In this document: positions 8,257 to 18,714 of the stretch, one piece after another
Layout of the letters: each line of letters opens with the position of its first letter
Position numbering within the stretch: the first letter of the stretch is position 1
From: CAWFLT01 sp963816795
GTDB taxonomy: Bacteria; Acidobacteriota; Vicinamibacteria; Vicinamibacterales; SCN-69-37
Assembly: GCA_963816795.1 (NCBI GenBank)
Contig: CAWFLT010000017.1
Location: 620,001 to 684,000 of the forward strand
DNA length: 64,000 bases
Direction: 5' to 3'
Position numbers and translations under genes: made by a program
The notes under the pieces: model-generated
Told to the model about the DNA's origin: nothing
What the model saw: the letters and a program-made list of their open reading frames with translations, nothing else
Databases searched by the model: none

Positions 8257-9624
8257 ATGAAAACTGTCGTTGTCATCGGCGCCGGGTTCGCCGGTCTGTC
8301 GGCTGCAGTGCGTCTGGCAGCGGCCGGACGGCGGGTCGTCGTGGTCGAGGAGGCGCCGAGGCTTGGCGGACGGGCGACGGCGTTCAACGATCGTGAGACC
8401 GGCGAGCGGGTCGACAACGGGCAGCACGTGCTCTTCGGCTGCTATCGCGAGACCTACGCATTTCTCGACCGCATCGGCGCCGCGAGTCGCGCGCCGCTGC
8501 AGCAGCGGCTCCGTCTCGCGATGGTCGGAGAGGACGGCACGCGATCGACGCTCGCCTGTCCGGCGCTGCCGGCCCCGTGGCATCTCATCGCCGGCGTGTT
8601 GCGATGGAACGCGCTCGGGTTCGCCGACAAGGTGGCGGCCGCGAAGTTGAGCAGGCTCCTGCTCGACGTCAGACGACGCGGCGCGGCGGCGGTCGCGGCC
8701 GAGGTCTCGCCCGCGCAGACGGTCAGCGAGTGGCTGGTCGCGCGTGGGCAGACGCGCCGGCTGTGCGACTGGCTGTGGCATCCGCTGGCGATCGCTGCGC
8801 TCAACGAGTCGCCCGAGGTCGCGGCCGCGGCGCCGTTCGTCCGTGTGCTCGGAGAGCTGTTCGGACCCAGGCCCGACGACTCGGCAATCGGCCTGCCGGC
8901 CGCGCCGCTCGACGAGTTGTACGCCCAGCCGGCGGAGCGCGCGATTGTCGCCGCGGGGGGCCGGGTGATGACGAAGACTGCGGCGCGAGTCGTCGTCGGC
9001 GATCGAGAGCAGCTCGTCGGCGTGCGCGCCGGCAACGAACTGATCGACGCCGATGCGGTCGTCAGTGCCGTTCAATGGCACGCGTTCGGCCGACTCTGGG
9101 ATGGCGGAGTTCCGGCGGCGCTGGCGCCCGTCTCCACGGCGGCCGCGGCGATGACGAGCTCGCCCATTGTGACGGTGAATCTGTGGCTGGACGGGCCGAT
9201 CACGTCGGAGCCGTTCATCGGTCTCGTCGGCGGACCGATGCACTGGATCTTCAACAAGTCCGCGCTCTATGGAGACCGGACCAGTCATCTTTCGATTGTC
9301 GCCAGCGGCGCCGTCGACCTCGTCTCGCGTGACAACGCCGCCATTGCCGAGGCGGCCTGGCAACAACTGCTGCGTGCGTTGCCGACCGCAGCCGGCCGGA
9401 AGGTGACGCGATCGGTCGTGGTCCGCGAACATCGCGCGACGTTCTCGGTCGCACCGGGCACGCCGTCGCGACCTGCGACCATCACGCCGCTGGCCGGCTT
9501 CTTCCTCGCCGGCGACTGGATCGACACCGGACTTCCCGGCACGATCGAAAGCGCAGTCGTCAGCGGACATCGGGCGGCGGACAGCGTGGAGCGATACTTG
9601 AGGTCCGGGGTGAAGGGCGCTTGA
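8257..9624 (+). CDS. hpnE: Hydroxysqualene dehydroxylase HpnE
   Basis: This FAD-dependent amine-oxidase-family protein reduces hydroxysqualene to squalene, the last step of the HpnCDE route. The N-terminal dinucleotide-binding motif is clear (VIGAGFAGLSAAVRLAAAG), followed by EEAPRLGGRATAF and NGQHVLFGCYRET typical of HpnE. The C-terminal FAD-binding segment FFLAGDWIDTGLPGTIESAV is intact. The length of 455 residues is slightly above the usual 410-430. The last residues SGVKGA and the stop codon lie in a copy of the 23-bp repeat that also ends hpnD. Confidence 0.9.
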   Translation: MKTVVVIGAGFAGLSAAVRLAAAGRRVVVVEEAPRLGGRATAFNDRETGERVDNGQHVLFGCYRETYAFLDRIGAASRAPLQQRLRLAMVGEDGTRSTLACPALPAPWHLIAGVLRWNALGFADKVAAAKLSRLLLDVRRRGAAAVAAEVSPAQTVSEWLVARGQTRRLCDWLWHPLAIAALNESPEVAAAAPFVRVLGELFGPRPDDSAIGLPAAPLDELYAQPAERAIVAAGGRVMTKTAARVVVGDREQLVGVRAGNELIDADAVVSAVQWHAFGRLWDGGVPAALAPVSTAAAAMTSSPIVTVNLWLDGPITSEPFIGLVGGPMHWIFNKSALYGDRTSHLSIVASGAVDLVSRDNAAIAEAAWQQLLRALPTAAGRKVTRSVVVREHRATFSVAPGTPSRPATITPLAGFFLAGDWIDTGLPGTIESAVVSGHRAADSVERYLRSGVKGA

Positions 9625-9632
9625 GGTCCGGA
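9597..9632. repeat. Second locus of the 23-bp repeat, at the 3' end of hpnE
   Basis: One full unit and half of the next (cttgaggtccggggtgaagg and following, period 23) match the array at 8041-8200, especially its diverged fifth unit. The hpnE stop codon lies in it. The downstream sequence to about 9670 carries further decayed pieces such as cctccggacctc. Confidence 0.8.
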
Positions 9633-9734
9633 CGCTGAAGCGCCTGACACCTCCGGACCTCGGCGCGTGAACTCCGAAGAACGCTCTCAGAACGGCTCAC
9701 CGGACCCGATGCGCTTTTCACTTAAGATCGTCCC

Positions 9735-10947
9735 GTGTCCTCCGTCGTCGTGCATTACGGTGAGCTCGCGCTGAAGGGGCGGAACCGGCCGTGGTTTCTC
9801 CATACCCTGGTGCGATCGATTCGTGCCGTGCTCGCCGGCCAGGACATCGTGTCGGTGCGACCGATGGTGGGGCGCATCATCATTCGCCTGGGCCCGCGTG
9901 CGGACTGGGACGAGATCCGGGCGCGGCTGTTGAGGCTGCCGGGCATTGGCAATTTCGCGCGCGCGACCCACGTCGTGCCGGAGCTCGAGGCGATTGCGGC
10001 CGCCGTGGCCGAGGCGGTGCGTGGACGGACGGCAAAGAATTTTCGCGTCACGGCCCGGCGCGCTGACAAGCGATTTCCTATTCCGTCGCCCGATCTCGAG
10101 CGGGCGATCGGCGCGCGCGTGCAGCAAGTCACGGGATGGCCCGTCAATCTGTCTGAGCCAGAGACGGTCATTCGCGTCGAGGTGCTGACCGCCGACGCCT
10201 TCTTTTACCTCGAGCGCGAGCCGGGCGCTGGTGGATTGCCGGCCGGGACCAGCGGCCGCGTGATGTGCCTGCTTTCGGGCGGCATCGACTCGCCGGTCGC
10301 GGCGTGGCGCATGATCCGGCGCGGCTGCCGGGCCTCGTTCGTCCACTTTCACAGTTATCCGATCCTCTCGCGCACGTCGCAGGAAAAGGCGCGCGAGCTC
10401 GTGACGCGCCTGACGCGACACCAGTTGCGATCGCGCCTCTATCTCGTCCCGTTCGGTGCCATTCAGCAGCGCATCGTCGTCGCCGTGCCGTCGCCCCTGC
10501 GCGTCGTCGTCTACCGCCGCTTTATGGTGCGCATCGCGGAGCGGCTCGCCGACATTCGCGGCGCCCGGGCGCTCGTCACCGGTGATGTGGTCGGTCAGGT
10601 CGCATCGCAGACGGTCGCCAACCTCGACGTCGTCGGGAGTGTCGCGACGATGCCGATTCTGCGGCCGCTGGTGGGGTGTGACAAAGAGGAGATCACGGCC
10701 GAGGCGATCCGGCTCGGGACGTACGAGACATCCATCGTGCCCGACGAGGATTGCTGCACGCTGTTCACGCCGCGGTTTCCGGCCACGCGCGCGCGACGCG
10801 ACGGAGGTGGACGCCGCCGAGGCCGGGCTCGACGTCGCCGAGCTCGTGGATCGCGCGGTCAACGAGGCCGTCGCCGAGGACTTCAAGTTTCCAATGCTAG
10901 AATTGCCGGTCGTACAGACCGCAGAACATACAGGAGAGGCGACGTGA
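9735..10947 (+). CDS. thiI: tRNA 4-thiouridine synthase ThiI, no rhodanese domain (one frameshift)
   Basis: ThiI activates uridine-8 of tRNA and supplies sulfur for thiamine in many bacteria. Seen: N-terminal VVVHYGELALKGRN, a THUMP region to about residue 165, and the PP-loop CLLSGGIDSPVAAW near residue 178. The C-terminus contains DEDCCTLFTPRFP, but there is no rhodanese extension, so a separate sulfur donor would be needed. The reading frame slips at about 10785-10800 in a GC-dinucleotide run; the correct tail (EVDAAEAGLDVAELVDRAVN) continues to a stop at 10947 that overlaps the GTG of the next gene. GTG at 9735 is the start. Confidence 0.88.
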
Positions 10948-11955
10948 AGTTGACAGCCGGAAAGCTCGCTGGGATGAAGGCAGTCGCGGACGCACGCGGC
11001 GTGATCGCCGCCGCGGCCATGGACCAGCGCGGATCGCTGCAGAAGGCGCTGGCCAAAGAAAAGGGCAGCGACGCCGGCCCCGCGATGCTCGAAGAGTTCA
11101 AGTCCATCGTCACCGAGGTGCTGACTCGGCACGCGAGTGCGATCCTGCTGGATCCGGAGTTCGGGCTGCCGGCCTCGAAGCGCCGCGCCAAAAATGCCGG
11201 CCTGCTCCTCGCCTACGAAAAGACTGGCTACGACAAGACCGGCCCGGGCCGGCTGCCTGATCTGCTCGACGACTGGTCGGTCCGCCGGCTCAAGGAAGCC
11301 GGCGCAGATTGCATCAAGATCCTGCTGTACTACACGCCGTACGATCCGAAGCCGGTCAACGAGATCAAGCACGCGTGGGTCGAGCGGATCGGCGACGAGT
11401 GCCGCGCCAACGACATCCCGTTCTTCCTCGAGTTCGTCGGCTATGAAGACGGCGCCGACGAGAAGGGCCTCGAGTTTGCGAAGAAGAAGCCGGAGATCGT
11501 CACCGGCAGCATGGCGGAGTTCACGAAAGATCGCTACGGCGTCGACGTGATGAAAGTCGAGATGCCGATCAACATGAAGTTCGTCGAGGGCGCCGAGGCG
11601 TATGGAGGACAGACGGCGTACACGCGCGAGGAGGCGAAAGCCTGCTTCCTGAAAGCCGCCAAAGTTGCGACCAAGCCGTACATCTACCTCTCCGCGGGCG
11701 TGAGCAACGCCGAGTTCACCGAGTCGCTCGCGCTGGCGGCCGAGTCGGGCGTCCGCTTCGCCGGCGTCCTGTGCGGCCGCGCCACGTGGAAGGACGGCAT
11801 CGCGATCTACGCGAAGGAGGGCGCAACGGCGTTCACCAAGTGGCTCGAGTCGAAAGGCGTCGAGAACATCAGCAACGTGAACGCCGCGCTCAAGCCGGCG
11901 ACGCCCTGGTACTCGTTCTATGGCGCCAAGACCGCGGACGCGTTGCTGCGCTTAG
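10944..11955 (+). CDS. lacD: Tagatose 1,6-bisphosphate aldolase (LacD-type class I)
   Basis: The protein resembles LacD aldolases, which cleave tagatose 1,6-bisphosphate to dihydroxyacetone phosphate and glyceraldehyde 3-phosphate. It shows AAAMDQRGSLQKAL, LDPEFGLPASKRRAKNAGLL, the lysine-containing DCIKILLYYTPYD and YIYLSAGVSNAEF. A good Shine-Dalgarno (aggag, 10932-10936) precedes the GTG at 10944. The open frame would continue far into the def gene. I place the true end at the TAG at 11953-11955, reached by a one-base slip near 11945, which gives a normal length of about 337 residues. The same family includes poorly characterised sugar-phosphate aldolases. Confidence 0.8.
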
Positions 11956-11976
11956 AAGTCACTGGGACGCACGTCA

Positions 11977-12528
11977 ATGGCGATTCTGAAAGTGGCCCGG
12001 ATGGGGCACCCGGTGCTCCGGGCGAAAGCCAAGCCGATCCCGCCGGCGGAGATCTCGTCGCCGCGCGTGCAGCGCCTGATCGACGACATGTTCGAGACGA
12101 TGCGCGAATACGGCGGCATCGGACTGGCTGCTCCGCAGGTGCACGAAGGATCGCGGATTTTCGTCGCCGGATTGACCACGGCACCCGTCACCCCTGAGAT
12201 CGGCGACGAGGGCGACATGCCGTTTCTGACCATCATCAATCCCGAGATCGAGCTGGTCGGGACGCCGGCCCTGACGGGCTGGGAGGGCTGCCTCAGCATT
12301 CCCGACATCCGCGGTCAGGTGCCGCGCGCGCCTGAGGTCCGAGTCCAGGCGTTCGATCGCACCGGCCGGCGGATAACGCTGACCGCTCGCGGCCTGCCGG
12401 CCCGCGTCATTCAGCACGAGACCGACCACCTCGACGGCGTGCTCTTCTTCGATCGCATGCCGACGTTCGAGTCGCTCACCTTCATGGACGAGTACCGCCG
12501 CTTCTGGACCGAGGACGACGACGAATGA
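11977..12528 (+). CDS. def: Peptide deformylase
   Basis: The 183-residue metalloenzyme removes the N-formyl group from new proteins. All three family motifs are present: GIGLAAPQV near residue 47, WEGCLSIP with the metal-binding Cys near residue 107, and QHETDHLDG with both metal-binding His and the catalytic Glu near residue 148. It overlaps the next gene by four bases (ATGA). Confidence 0.96.
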   Translation: MAILKVARMGHPVLRAKAKPIPPAEISSPRVQRLIDDMFETMREYGGIGLAAPQVHEGSRIFVAGLTTAPVTPEIGDEGDMPFLTIINPEIELVGTPALTGWEGCLSIPDIRGQVPRAPEVRVQAFDRTGRRITLTARGLPARVIQHETDHLDGVLFFDRMPTFESLTFMDEYRRFWTEDDDE

Positions 12529-14111
12529 CGTTCACCGACGTGGAAACGGCGGCGCTGGCCCCGTACTTCACGAACGTGGACGAGCCGGTGTTCGCGCTCG
12601 TCAACCTGCCGGAAACCGTCAAGGGCGCGCTCTTCGCACGCTATTCCCGTTCGCCGAAACCGCTGCGGCGTCTGTTTCTCGACGAGTTCGCTTCGTCGAT
12701 CGCGCCGCCCTCGGCAGCGGGCCACTCGGGGGGTGACGTCGGCGCCGCGCGCGCCGAGCGATTGTTCCAGAAGGTCTTCAACGAGTACGGCGACGACTCG
12801 GTCGCGCAGTTGGGTGGCGTGCACATCGCCGTCGAGGACGCGTCCAACGTCCTCACCAAGGTGCTCGAGCGCGGCCGGCTGATGGCGTACCTCGAGCAAT
12901 CGACGCGATACATCCCGTACACCGAGCGCCGAGGCGAGCACTGGCGGTATCTCGTACCTGCGGAGCTCGATGGACATCCGCTACGCGCGAAGTACGTGTC
13001 GACGCTCGACGCCGCGTTCGAGGTCTACGCGCGTTGGATCGATCCGATGCGCGAGTGGTTCGCGGCCCGGCATCCGAAGGCCCCGGAGGACTCGGATGGC
13101 GTGTATCGCGCAGCGATCCGCGCGAAAGCGCTCGATACGTTGCGTGGACTGCTGCCGGCGGCGACACAGTCCAACGTCGGCATCTACGGCACGGGCCAGG
13201 CGTTCGAGGCGCTGCTCCTGCGCATGCGCGCGCACCCGCTGGACGAAGTCCGGTCGACCGCGGATGCGATGCTGCGAGAGCTGCGAAAGGTCATCCCGGC
13301 GTTCCTCACGCGCGTCGATCAGCCCGAGCGCGGCAACCGGTGGAGCGCGTATCTGGCCGACGTGCGCGAGCGGCTCACTGATGTGGCCGGGCGGATCGGT
13401 CAGGACGTCGCCCCTGTGGCGGCCGATGAAGTCACGCTGACGGATTTCGATCCCGACGGAGAGGTGAAGGTCGTTGCCGCCGCGCTGTACGCCGTGTCGG
13501 ATCGCGCCGATGCCGAGCTGATGGACGTCGCCAGAGGCATGAGCCAGCTCGAGCGTGAAGCGGTACTGGCAGCGGCGGTGGGCGACCGGACCAATCGCCG
13601 CCACAAGCCCGGCCGCGCGTTCGAGCGGACCAGCTATCGCTTCGACATCCTCACCGACTACGGCGCGTTTCGCGACCTGCAGCGTCACCGGCTGCTGACG
13701 ATCGACTGGCAGCCGCTCGGCGCGCGACACGGCTATTCGCAGCCGGAAGCGATCGTCGAGGCCGGCGGCGGCGCCGACTGGCGCGAGATCATGGAGCGGT
13801 CCGCCGATCTCTACGAGTCGCTCGTCGAGGCCGGGCAGCGAGACGCCGCGGCGTACGCGGTGTCGATGGCCTATCGGGTGCGCTTCGTCATGGACATGAA
13901 CGCGCGCGAAGCCATGCACGTCATCGAGCTGCGCACCGCGCCGCAGGGCCATCCCGCGTATCGCCGCGTCTGCCAGCAGATGCACAGGCTCATCGCCGAA
14001 CGCGCCGGTCATCGTGCGATCGCGGCGTCGATGAAGTTCGCGGATCATTCCGCCGTCGAGCTCGAACGCCTCCAGGCCGAACGGCGCCTGGAGGAGCGGC
14101 GGCGAAAATGA
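12525..14111 (+). CDS. Long ThyX-like protein (FAD-dependent thymidylate synthase family, two-domain)
   Basis: The 528-residue protein is about twice the length of classical ThyX. The N-terminal half contains ERGRLMAYLEQSTRYIPY, which lines up with the RHR-x7-S region of ThyX but lacks the RHR triplet. The C-terminal half contains QRHRLLTIDWQPLGARHGY, with RHR but without the usual serine and NE residues, and NAREAMHVIELRTAPQGHP matching the ThyX C-terminal substrate-binding helix. It looks like an internally duplicated ThyX with motif elements shared out between halves. Thymidylate synthase activity is inferred from family only. It is cotranscribed with def. Confidence 0.72.
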   Translation: MTFTDVETAALAPYFTNVDEPVFALVNLPETVKGALFARYSRSPKPLRRLFLDEFASSIAPPSAAGHSGGDVGAARAERLFQKVFNEYGDDSVAQLGGVHIAVEDASNVLTKVLERGRLMAYLEQSTRYIPYTERRGEHWRYLVPAELDGHPLRAKYVSTLDAAFEVYARWIDPMREWFAARHPKAPEDSDGVYRAAIRAKALDTLRGLLPAATQSNVGIYGTGQAFEALLLRMRAHPLDEVRSTADAMLRELRKVIPAFLTRVDQPERGNRWSAYLADVRERLTDVAGRIGQDVAPVAADEVTLTDFDPDGEVKVVAAALYAVSDRADAELMDVARGMSQLEREAVLAAAVGDRTNRRHKPGRAFERTSYRFDILTDYGAFRDLQRHRLLTIDWQPLGARHGYSQPEAIVEAGGGADWREIMERSADLYESLVEAGQRDAAAYAVSMAYRVRFVMDMNAREAMHVIELRTAPQGHPAYRRVCQQMHRLIAERAGHRAIAASMKFADHSAVELERLQAERRLEERRRK

Positions 14112-14112
14112 C

Positions 14113-14153
14113 CTCGGGGGTCGTTTTACGCTAATCGTAAAACGACCCCCGAG
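14113..14153. repeat. Perfect 18-bp hairpin after the thyX-like gene
   Basis: The arm CTCGGGGGTCGTTTTACG at 14113-14130 and its exact reverse complement at 14136-14153 are separated by five bases (ctaat). It starts one base after the gene's stop. There is no T-run on either side, so a classical intrinsic terminator is not supported, though the stem could still stop transcription or protect the 3' end. It resembles the palindrome at 28657-28693, which also has a GTCGTT/AACGAC core. Confidence 0.7.
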
Positions 14154-14177
14154 TCGTCCTTTCAGTGGAGGCCCACC

Positions 14178-16330
14178 ATGGCCCGATCGCTTCGCTTCGC
14201 CTGGCCCGTCATCGTCTGTCTGGTGCTGCGGCGATCGCCGCCGGTGCAACCCGCGGTCGCCAGTCTGGCCGCGGCCGCGCTCGACGATTGAGGACTACTA
14301 CCGCGTGCAAAGCGTCGCCGGCGTGCAGATCTCGCCTGACGCGCGGTGGGTGACGTTCTCGGTATCGACGCGCGTCGAAGGCGACAACGGCACGCGGTCC
14401 GAAGCGTACATCGTGCCGGCCGATGCGTCGGCGCCGCCGCGGCGTGTCCAGCACGAGGCCAAGGACGTGAGCGGCCCCGGATGGACCGCGGACGGCCGCC
14501 TGCGCTACACGGTCGATCGCGAGACCTGGACGATCGATCCCGCAAATCCCTCGGCCGCACCGATCAAGACTGCTGGCCAACCGGCGGACGGCGGGCGCGG
14601 CGGTCGGGGTGGCGGTCGCGGCGCAGGCCCATCGGCCGGCGGAGGTGCCGTCGCAGGCACCGTCAGCCCCGATGGCGCGTGGACGATCGTGCTGCGAGAC
14701 AAGGCACGGCCCGCACGATCGGTCCAGGCCTTGACCGACTTCGAGCAGCGCCATGAGAAGCGATTTCAAGGCGCCATCTTCGACTGGATGGAGTTCCAGC
14801 GCGATGGCCAGCCGTTTCCGGCACCCGAACCTCACGACACGGCCTGCTCAACAGATCACGCTGCGAGGCCGTCGCGCCCGGCGGCTCTCCGCAGACACTG
14901 GTCGACATGGACATTCGACCGACGGGGATCGTCTGGCACCCCGACGGGAAGATGGCCGCGTTCATCGCCGATACCACCTGGCGCGACGAGCTGAAGTACG
15001 ACCGGCCCGACCTGTGGACGATCACGACCGACGGCGTTCTCCAGCGGCTCACCGACGACGGCTACGTGCACAGCGATCTGGATTTTTCCCCGGACGGCAA
15101 ATACCTGTCGTACGCGCGCACGTTCGGCACCGACATGATCATTCAGCAGAAGCTGAATCACGGCGGGCCGCGCGACCTGTATGTCCGGCCCGTCGGCGGC
15201 GGCGAGCCGATCAACCTCACCGCGAAGTGGGATCTGGACCCTGGCGACTCGCGCTGGTCGCCCGACGGAAAGTTCCTCTATTTCAGCGCCGACAAGGGCG
15301 GCGAGAGCCATTTGTTCCGGGTCTCCGTCCCCGGCGCCGTCGTCGAACAGCTCACGACTGGTCCGCGCCGCCTCAGCGGCTTTTCGTACGACAAGAGCTT
15401 CACCACCATGGCCTACACGGTCGGCCGGCACGACGCGCCGCCAGACGTTTTCGTCGCGCGCGTCGACGGCACCGGCGAGCGGCGCCTCACTGATCGTCCA
15501 CCGCGACACCGTGCGGGAGATCGCGTTCTCGCCGACCGAGACGCTGAAATGGGCCAGCAAAGACGGGACGATGATTGAAGGCTGGCTGACGCTTTCCGTA
15601 CGGTTATGACCGCGCGCGCGGTCCGTATCCGCTGATCGTGGTCAGTCACGGTGGCCCGCACGCCGCAGCCGGCTACAGCTTCGATTTCAAGAAGCAGTTC
15701 TTCGCGGCCAACGGCTACTTCGTGCTCGACACGAATTTCCGGAGCTCGACGGGGTACGGCGACGCCTTCAAGTGGGCGACCTGGGGCGCGTGGGGCGACA
15801 AGGACGGCCAGGACGTCATCGCCGGCATCGATCACGTCATCAAGGCGCACCCGATCGATCCCAAACGCGTCGGTCACATCGGCCACTCGTACGGCGGCTT
15901 CATGACGAACTGGCTGATCACGCAGTATCCGGACCGGTTTGCCGCGGCAGTGAGCGGCGCCGGCATCTCCAACTGGATCAGCGACTACGGCACGGCGGAC
16001 ATCTTCCGGACCAAGGAGACCGAGTTCTTCGGTACGCCGTGGGAGCCGGCCGCGCGCGAGCGGATGATCAAGCAATCGCCGATCACTTATGCCGGCAACG
16101 TCAGGACGCCGACGCTGTTCATTCACGGCGAGGTCGATCAGCGCGTTCCGTACGAAGAGGGCGAGCAGATGTACTTCGCCCTGAAGCGGCGCGGCGTGCC
16201 GGCGAAGATGATCCGCTACGCCGGACAGCCGCACGGCATCAGCGGGCACTGGAACAACGTGCACCGGATGCTGAACGAGCTGCGCTGGTGGCAGACGTAC
16301 CTGGGGAACGGGAGAACCATCCTCAAGTGA
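14178..16330 (+). CDS. S9 family peptidase (prolyl oligopeptidase-like), several frameshifts
   Basis: A Shine-Dalgarno tggagg at 14166-14171 precedes the ATG at 14178, which opens a signal-peptide-like leader. The N-terminal beta-propeller follows in three frames (TIEDYYRVQSVAGVQISPDA; GIVWHPDGKMAAFIAD; FDFSPDGK-like blades). The C-terminal catalytic domain at 15610-16330 is intact, with nucleophile GHSYGGF, acid EVDQRVPYEEG and His in GQPHGIS. Slips lie near 14220, 14285, 14824, 14870, 15490 and 15600. The protein should cleave short peptides in the periplasm. The broken state is more likely sequence error than decay, because conserved blocks resume immediately each time. Confidence 0.82.
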
Positions 16331-16756
16331 CCGGCCAAGTGCTTCTGGCGCACCGCCTGCAGGTCCGCTTCAGCGACTGCGATCCGCTCGGTCACGTCAA
16401 CAACGCGAAGTACCTGACCTACCTCGAGCAGGCGCGGATCGTGTTGTGGCGCGCCCAGATCGGGTCATGGGCCCGGCTTCGGCCGGACGGCACTCGAGGT
16501 GAAGGCTTCATCCTCGCGCGGGCCGAAGTCGACTTCCGCGCGCAGGCGCGCGAAGGCGACGAGCTCGAAGTCCGCCTGGCGCTCGGCAGCTTCGGCCGCA
16601 CGAGCGCGACCTACGAGTACGAGATCGCCGACGTCGCCACCGGAACCATCGTGGTCGACCGCGAAGACCGTGCAGGTGTGGTTCGACTACGACACCGGGA
16701 AGCCGACGCCGATCAGGGACGAGACGAAGCACAAACTCGCACAGCCGATCCTATAG
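16327..16756 (+). CDS. Acyl-CoA thioesterase, 4HBT hotdog fold (one frameshift)
   Basis: The start overlaps the S9 peptidase stop as GTGA. The motif RLQVRFSDCDPLGHVNNAKY with the catalytic Asp is typical of the 4-hydroxybenzoyl-CoA thioesterase family. The frame slips at about 16655-16670, after TGTIVVD, and the C-terminus (VQVWFDYDTGKPTPI) ends at 16756, giving about 143 residues, normal for the family. The acyl substrate cannot be told from sequence. Confidence 0.8.
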
Positions 16757-16798
16757 CGACTGACGGCGGTTCGGAGTGCGGGGTGCGAGGTGGACCAG

Positions 16799-16883
16799 TG
16801 GTGCTGGGTGCTACGTGCTGGGTGCTGGACGTTCGGCATGCGTATCCTTGAACGCCAGCACCAGGCACCCCGCACCTAGCACC
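16799..16883. repeat. Inverted array of gtgctgg/gtgcta words
   Basis: The left arm (tggtgctgggtgctacgtgc and following, to about 16829) consists of variants of ggtgctg. The right arm at 16855-16883 carries the complementary words ccagcaccaggcacc and gcacctagcacc. It forms an imperfect hairpin between the convergent thioesterase and AsmA-like genes. No gene is seen in 16757-16899. Confidence 0.7.
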
Positions 16884-16899
16884 GTCCGGGCGCCGAGTG

Positions 16900-18513
16900 T
16901 CATTTCTTCCCGCGCCGAAAACCTTCCCCATCTCCATCCCCATCTTCGGCGCTTCGCGTGTGCCGCCGACCTTGATCGGCACGACCGCGCCGGCGCCGTC
17001 TTTGCGGAAGAGCGGATCGAACGGTTTGAGGAAGATCGACTTGAAGCCGCCGACGGCGCGGGAGACCGAGGCGTCCATGCGCAGAGTGCCGGCAAAATCG
17101 AGCGCGCCGCTTTCGAGCCCGTAGGTGCCGTTGAGCGCGACGGTGGCTCCCGGCACTTGGAACACCAGGTCGTTCAACGTCAGCCGGCCGTTCTTCGCCG
17201 AGAAACGGCCACGAAGGTCGGTCAGCACGCGGCCGATCTCGACTTCCTTGCTCTTACCCTGGCTCCGCCGGCTGAGCTCTTGAAGCTTGGTCTGGACCTG
17301 CGCGTTCGTGAATCGGGCGTCGTCGAGGCCGAAGCGGCCCGCCATCTGCAGGCGTTGGGGCACGCGCGTCTTGCCCGGCGGCAGCAGGAACGTGCTCTCG
17401 AGGTGAGATCGCCGACGCAGCATCGGCGTCGGGGAATCGATGCGCGAGCGCGAGCATGTCCTCGATCCGGCCGTCGTCGATCTTGAGTCGCAGATTCACG
17501 TCGTGGCGGCCGGGACCGTCGAGGTTCGTAATCGCGCCGGTCGTGACGATCGTCGTGTTCAACAGCTTGGCGTCGACGCGTTCGAGCTTCACGGTGCCGT
17601 TGGTCCCGTCGATGACCGCCGCAAACGTCGTCGTCATCCGGACGGGCTTGCCGCCGAGATCCAGCGTGAAGTTCGGCGTGTCGGTCGTCCCCTTCGCCGA
17701 GATCTGATCCAAGGGGCCGGCGTACGTGCCCTTGGACGTCAGCGTGCCGCCGATGCCGTTGATGGTCGAAAGATCCGCGTCCGTGAAGGTGTACTCGCCC
17801 GAGACTGGCAGACCCGTCGGGTCTTCCTTCGTCCATGGGCCCGATCGTGCCGCTGCTGTCGACGAGGCCGGTCGGGATCGGGTTGGTCAGCTTCGCGCGA
17901 AACGGCATCAGGCGATCGAAGCCGAGGTCATCGACGTACAGATCGTGAATCGCGAAGACGAGCGGGCGCTTGTTCTTGTCCTTGCGGATGAACATGAGCT
18001 CGGCATCGTGCGCGATCAGGTGCTCGACGATCACTTCGGACTTGCCGCCCCCGCTCCTCGTCGTCGGCTGCCGTTGACGTCCGCGCAAGGCCTCGCGCGC
18101 ATCCTTCGGCGGCACCGCGATCTTGAGACCATCGACGTGCAGGGTGTTGACGTGCGCGCCGCAGGGCGGAGAGCGGGCCGACTTCGACGTGGAACGAGGC
18201 GACGGAGATGAACGGCGGCAGATCGGGCCGGTTTGGGATGCGTATCGTCAGGCCCGCGCCGGTGACGCGCGGCCGTGGCAGAAAACTCACTGAAATGCTC
18301 TCGACATCTGCGTCGAGTTGCGTGTGTTTTTCGAGACCTTCGATCACCAGGCGCTTCAGGTAGGAGGGCCGGAGCATCCAGCCGCCGATGACCAGGATGA
18401 CGAGTGAGCGTGACCGCCCCGGCGACGGTCGACCAGAGCAGAATGCGCCGGCTTTCGATGTCACGGGGTACCCATTCAGCAATTGTTGCGCCGTGAGGGA
18501 AGAGCGAGGGCAC
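16900..18513 (-). CDS. AsmA-family protein (frameshifted)
   Basis: An N-terminal membrane anchor (RILLWSTVAGAVTL then LVILVIGGWMLRPSYLK) is followed by a long beta-rich periplasmic region typical of AsmA-like proteins, which help outer-membrane lipid homeostasis. Recognisable pieces lie in several frames: SFLPRPRVTGAGLTIRIPN, FDRLMPFRAKLTNPIPTGLV, YTFTDADLSTINGIGG, and the C-terminal RFSAKNGRLTLNDLVFQVPG and TLRMDASVSRAVGGFKS. Slips occur near 18405, 18155, 17840, 17405 and 16908. The start is uncertain; GTG at 18513 is used because it keeps the anchor in frame. The 3' end is set at a stop reached by a one-base slip. Confidence 0.72.
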
Positions 18514-18714
18514 GGAGAAGAGCTAGAGGGCACGGAGAAGCGCTAGGACAGAGACCGCCCGAAGGCGAGCGTAGCGAGCCGTGAGGGCGCCGCGCGTGGG
18601 AGCGGGGCCCAGCCCGCCGCGATACTCGGATTGTAACCAATTGATAATATTACAGTTATCTCGATGTTGACCCGAGGCTGTCCGGATCCGGCAGGCGTCC
18701 AGCGCCGAAAGTGC

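Noticed and set aside
9735..12197. A single 820-codon open frame covering thiI, lacD and part of def
   Set aside because: It results from a slip in thiI near 10790 and from lost frame at the end of lacD; def itself is complete in another frame. Three separate genes fit the families.
14113..14153. Intrinsic terminator after the thyX-like gene
   Set aside because: The stem is perfect but no T-run follows on either strand; it is listed as a repeat instead.
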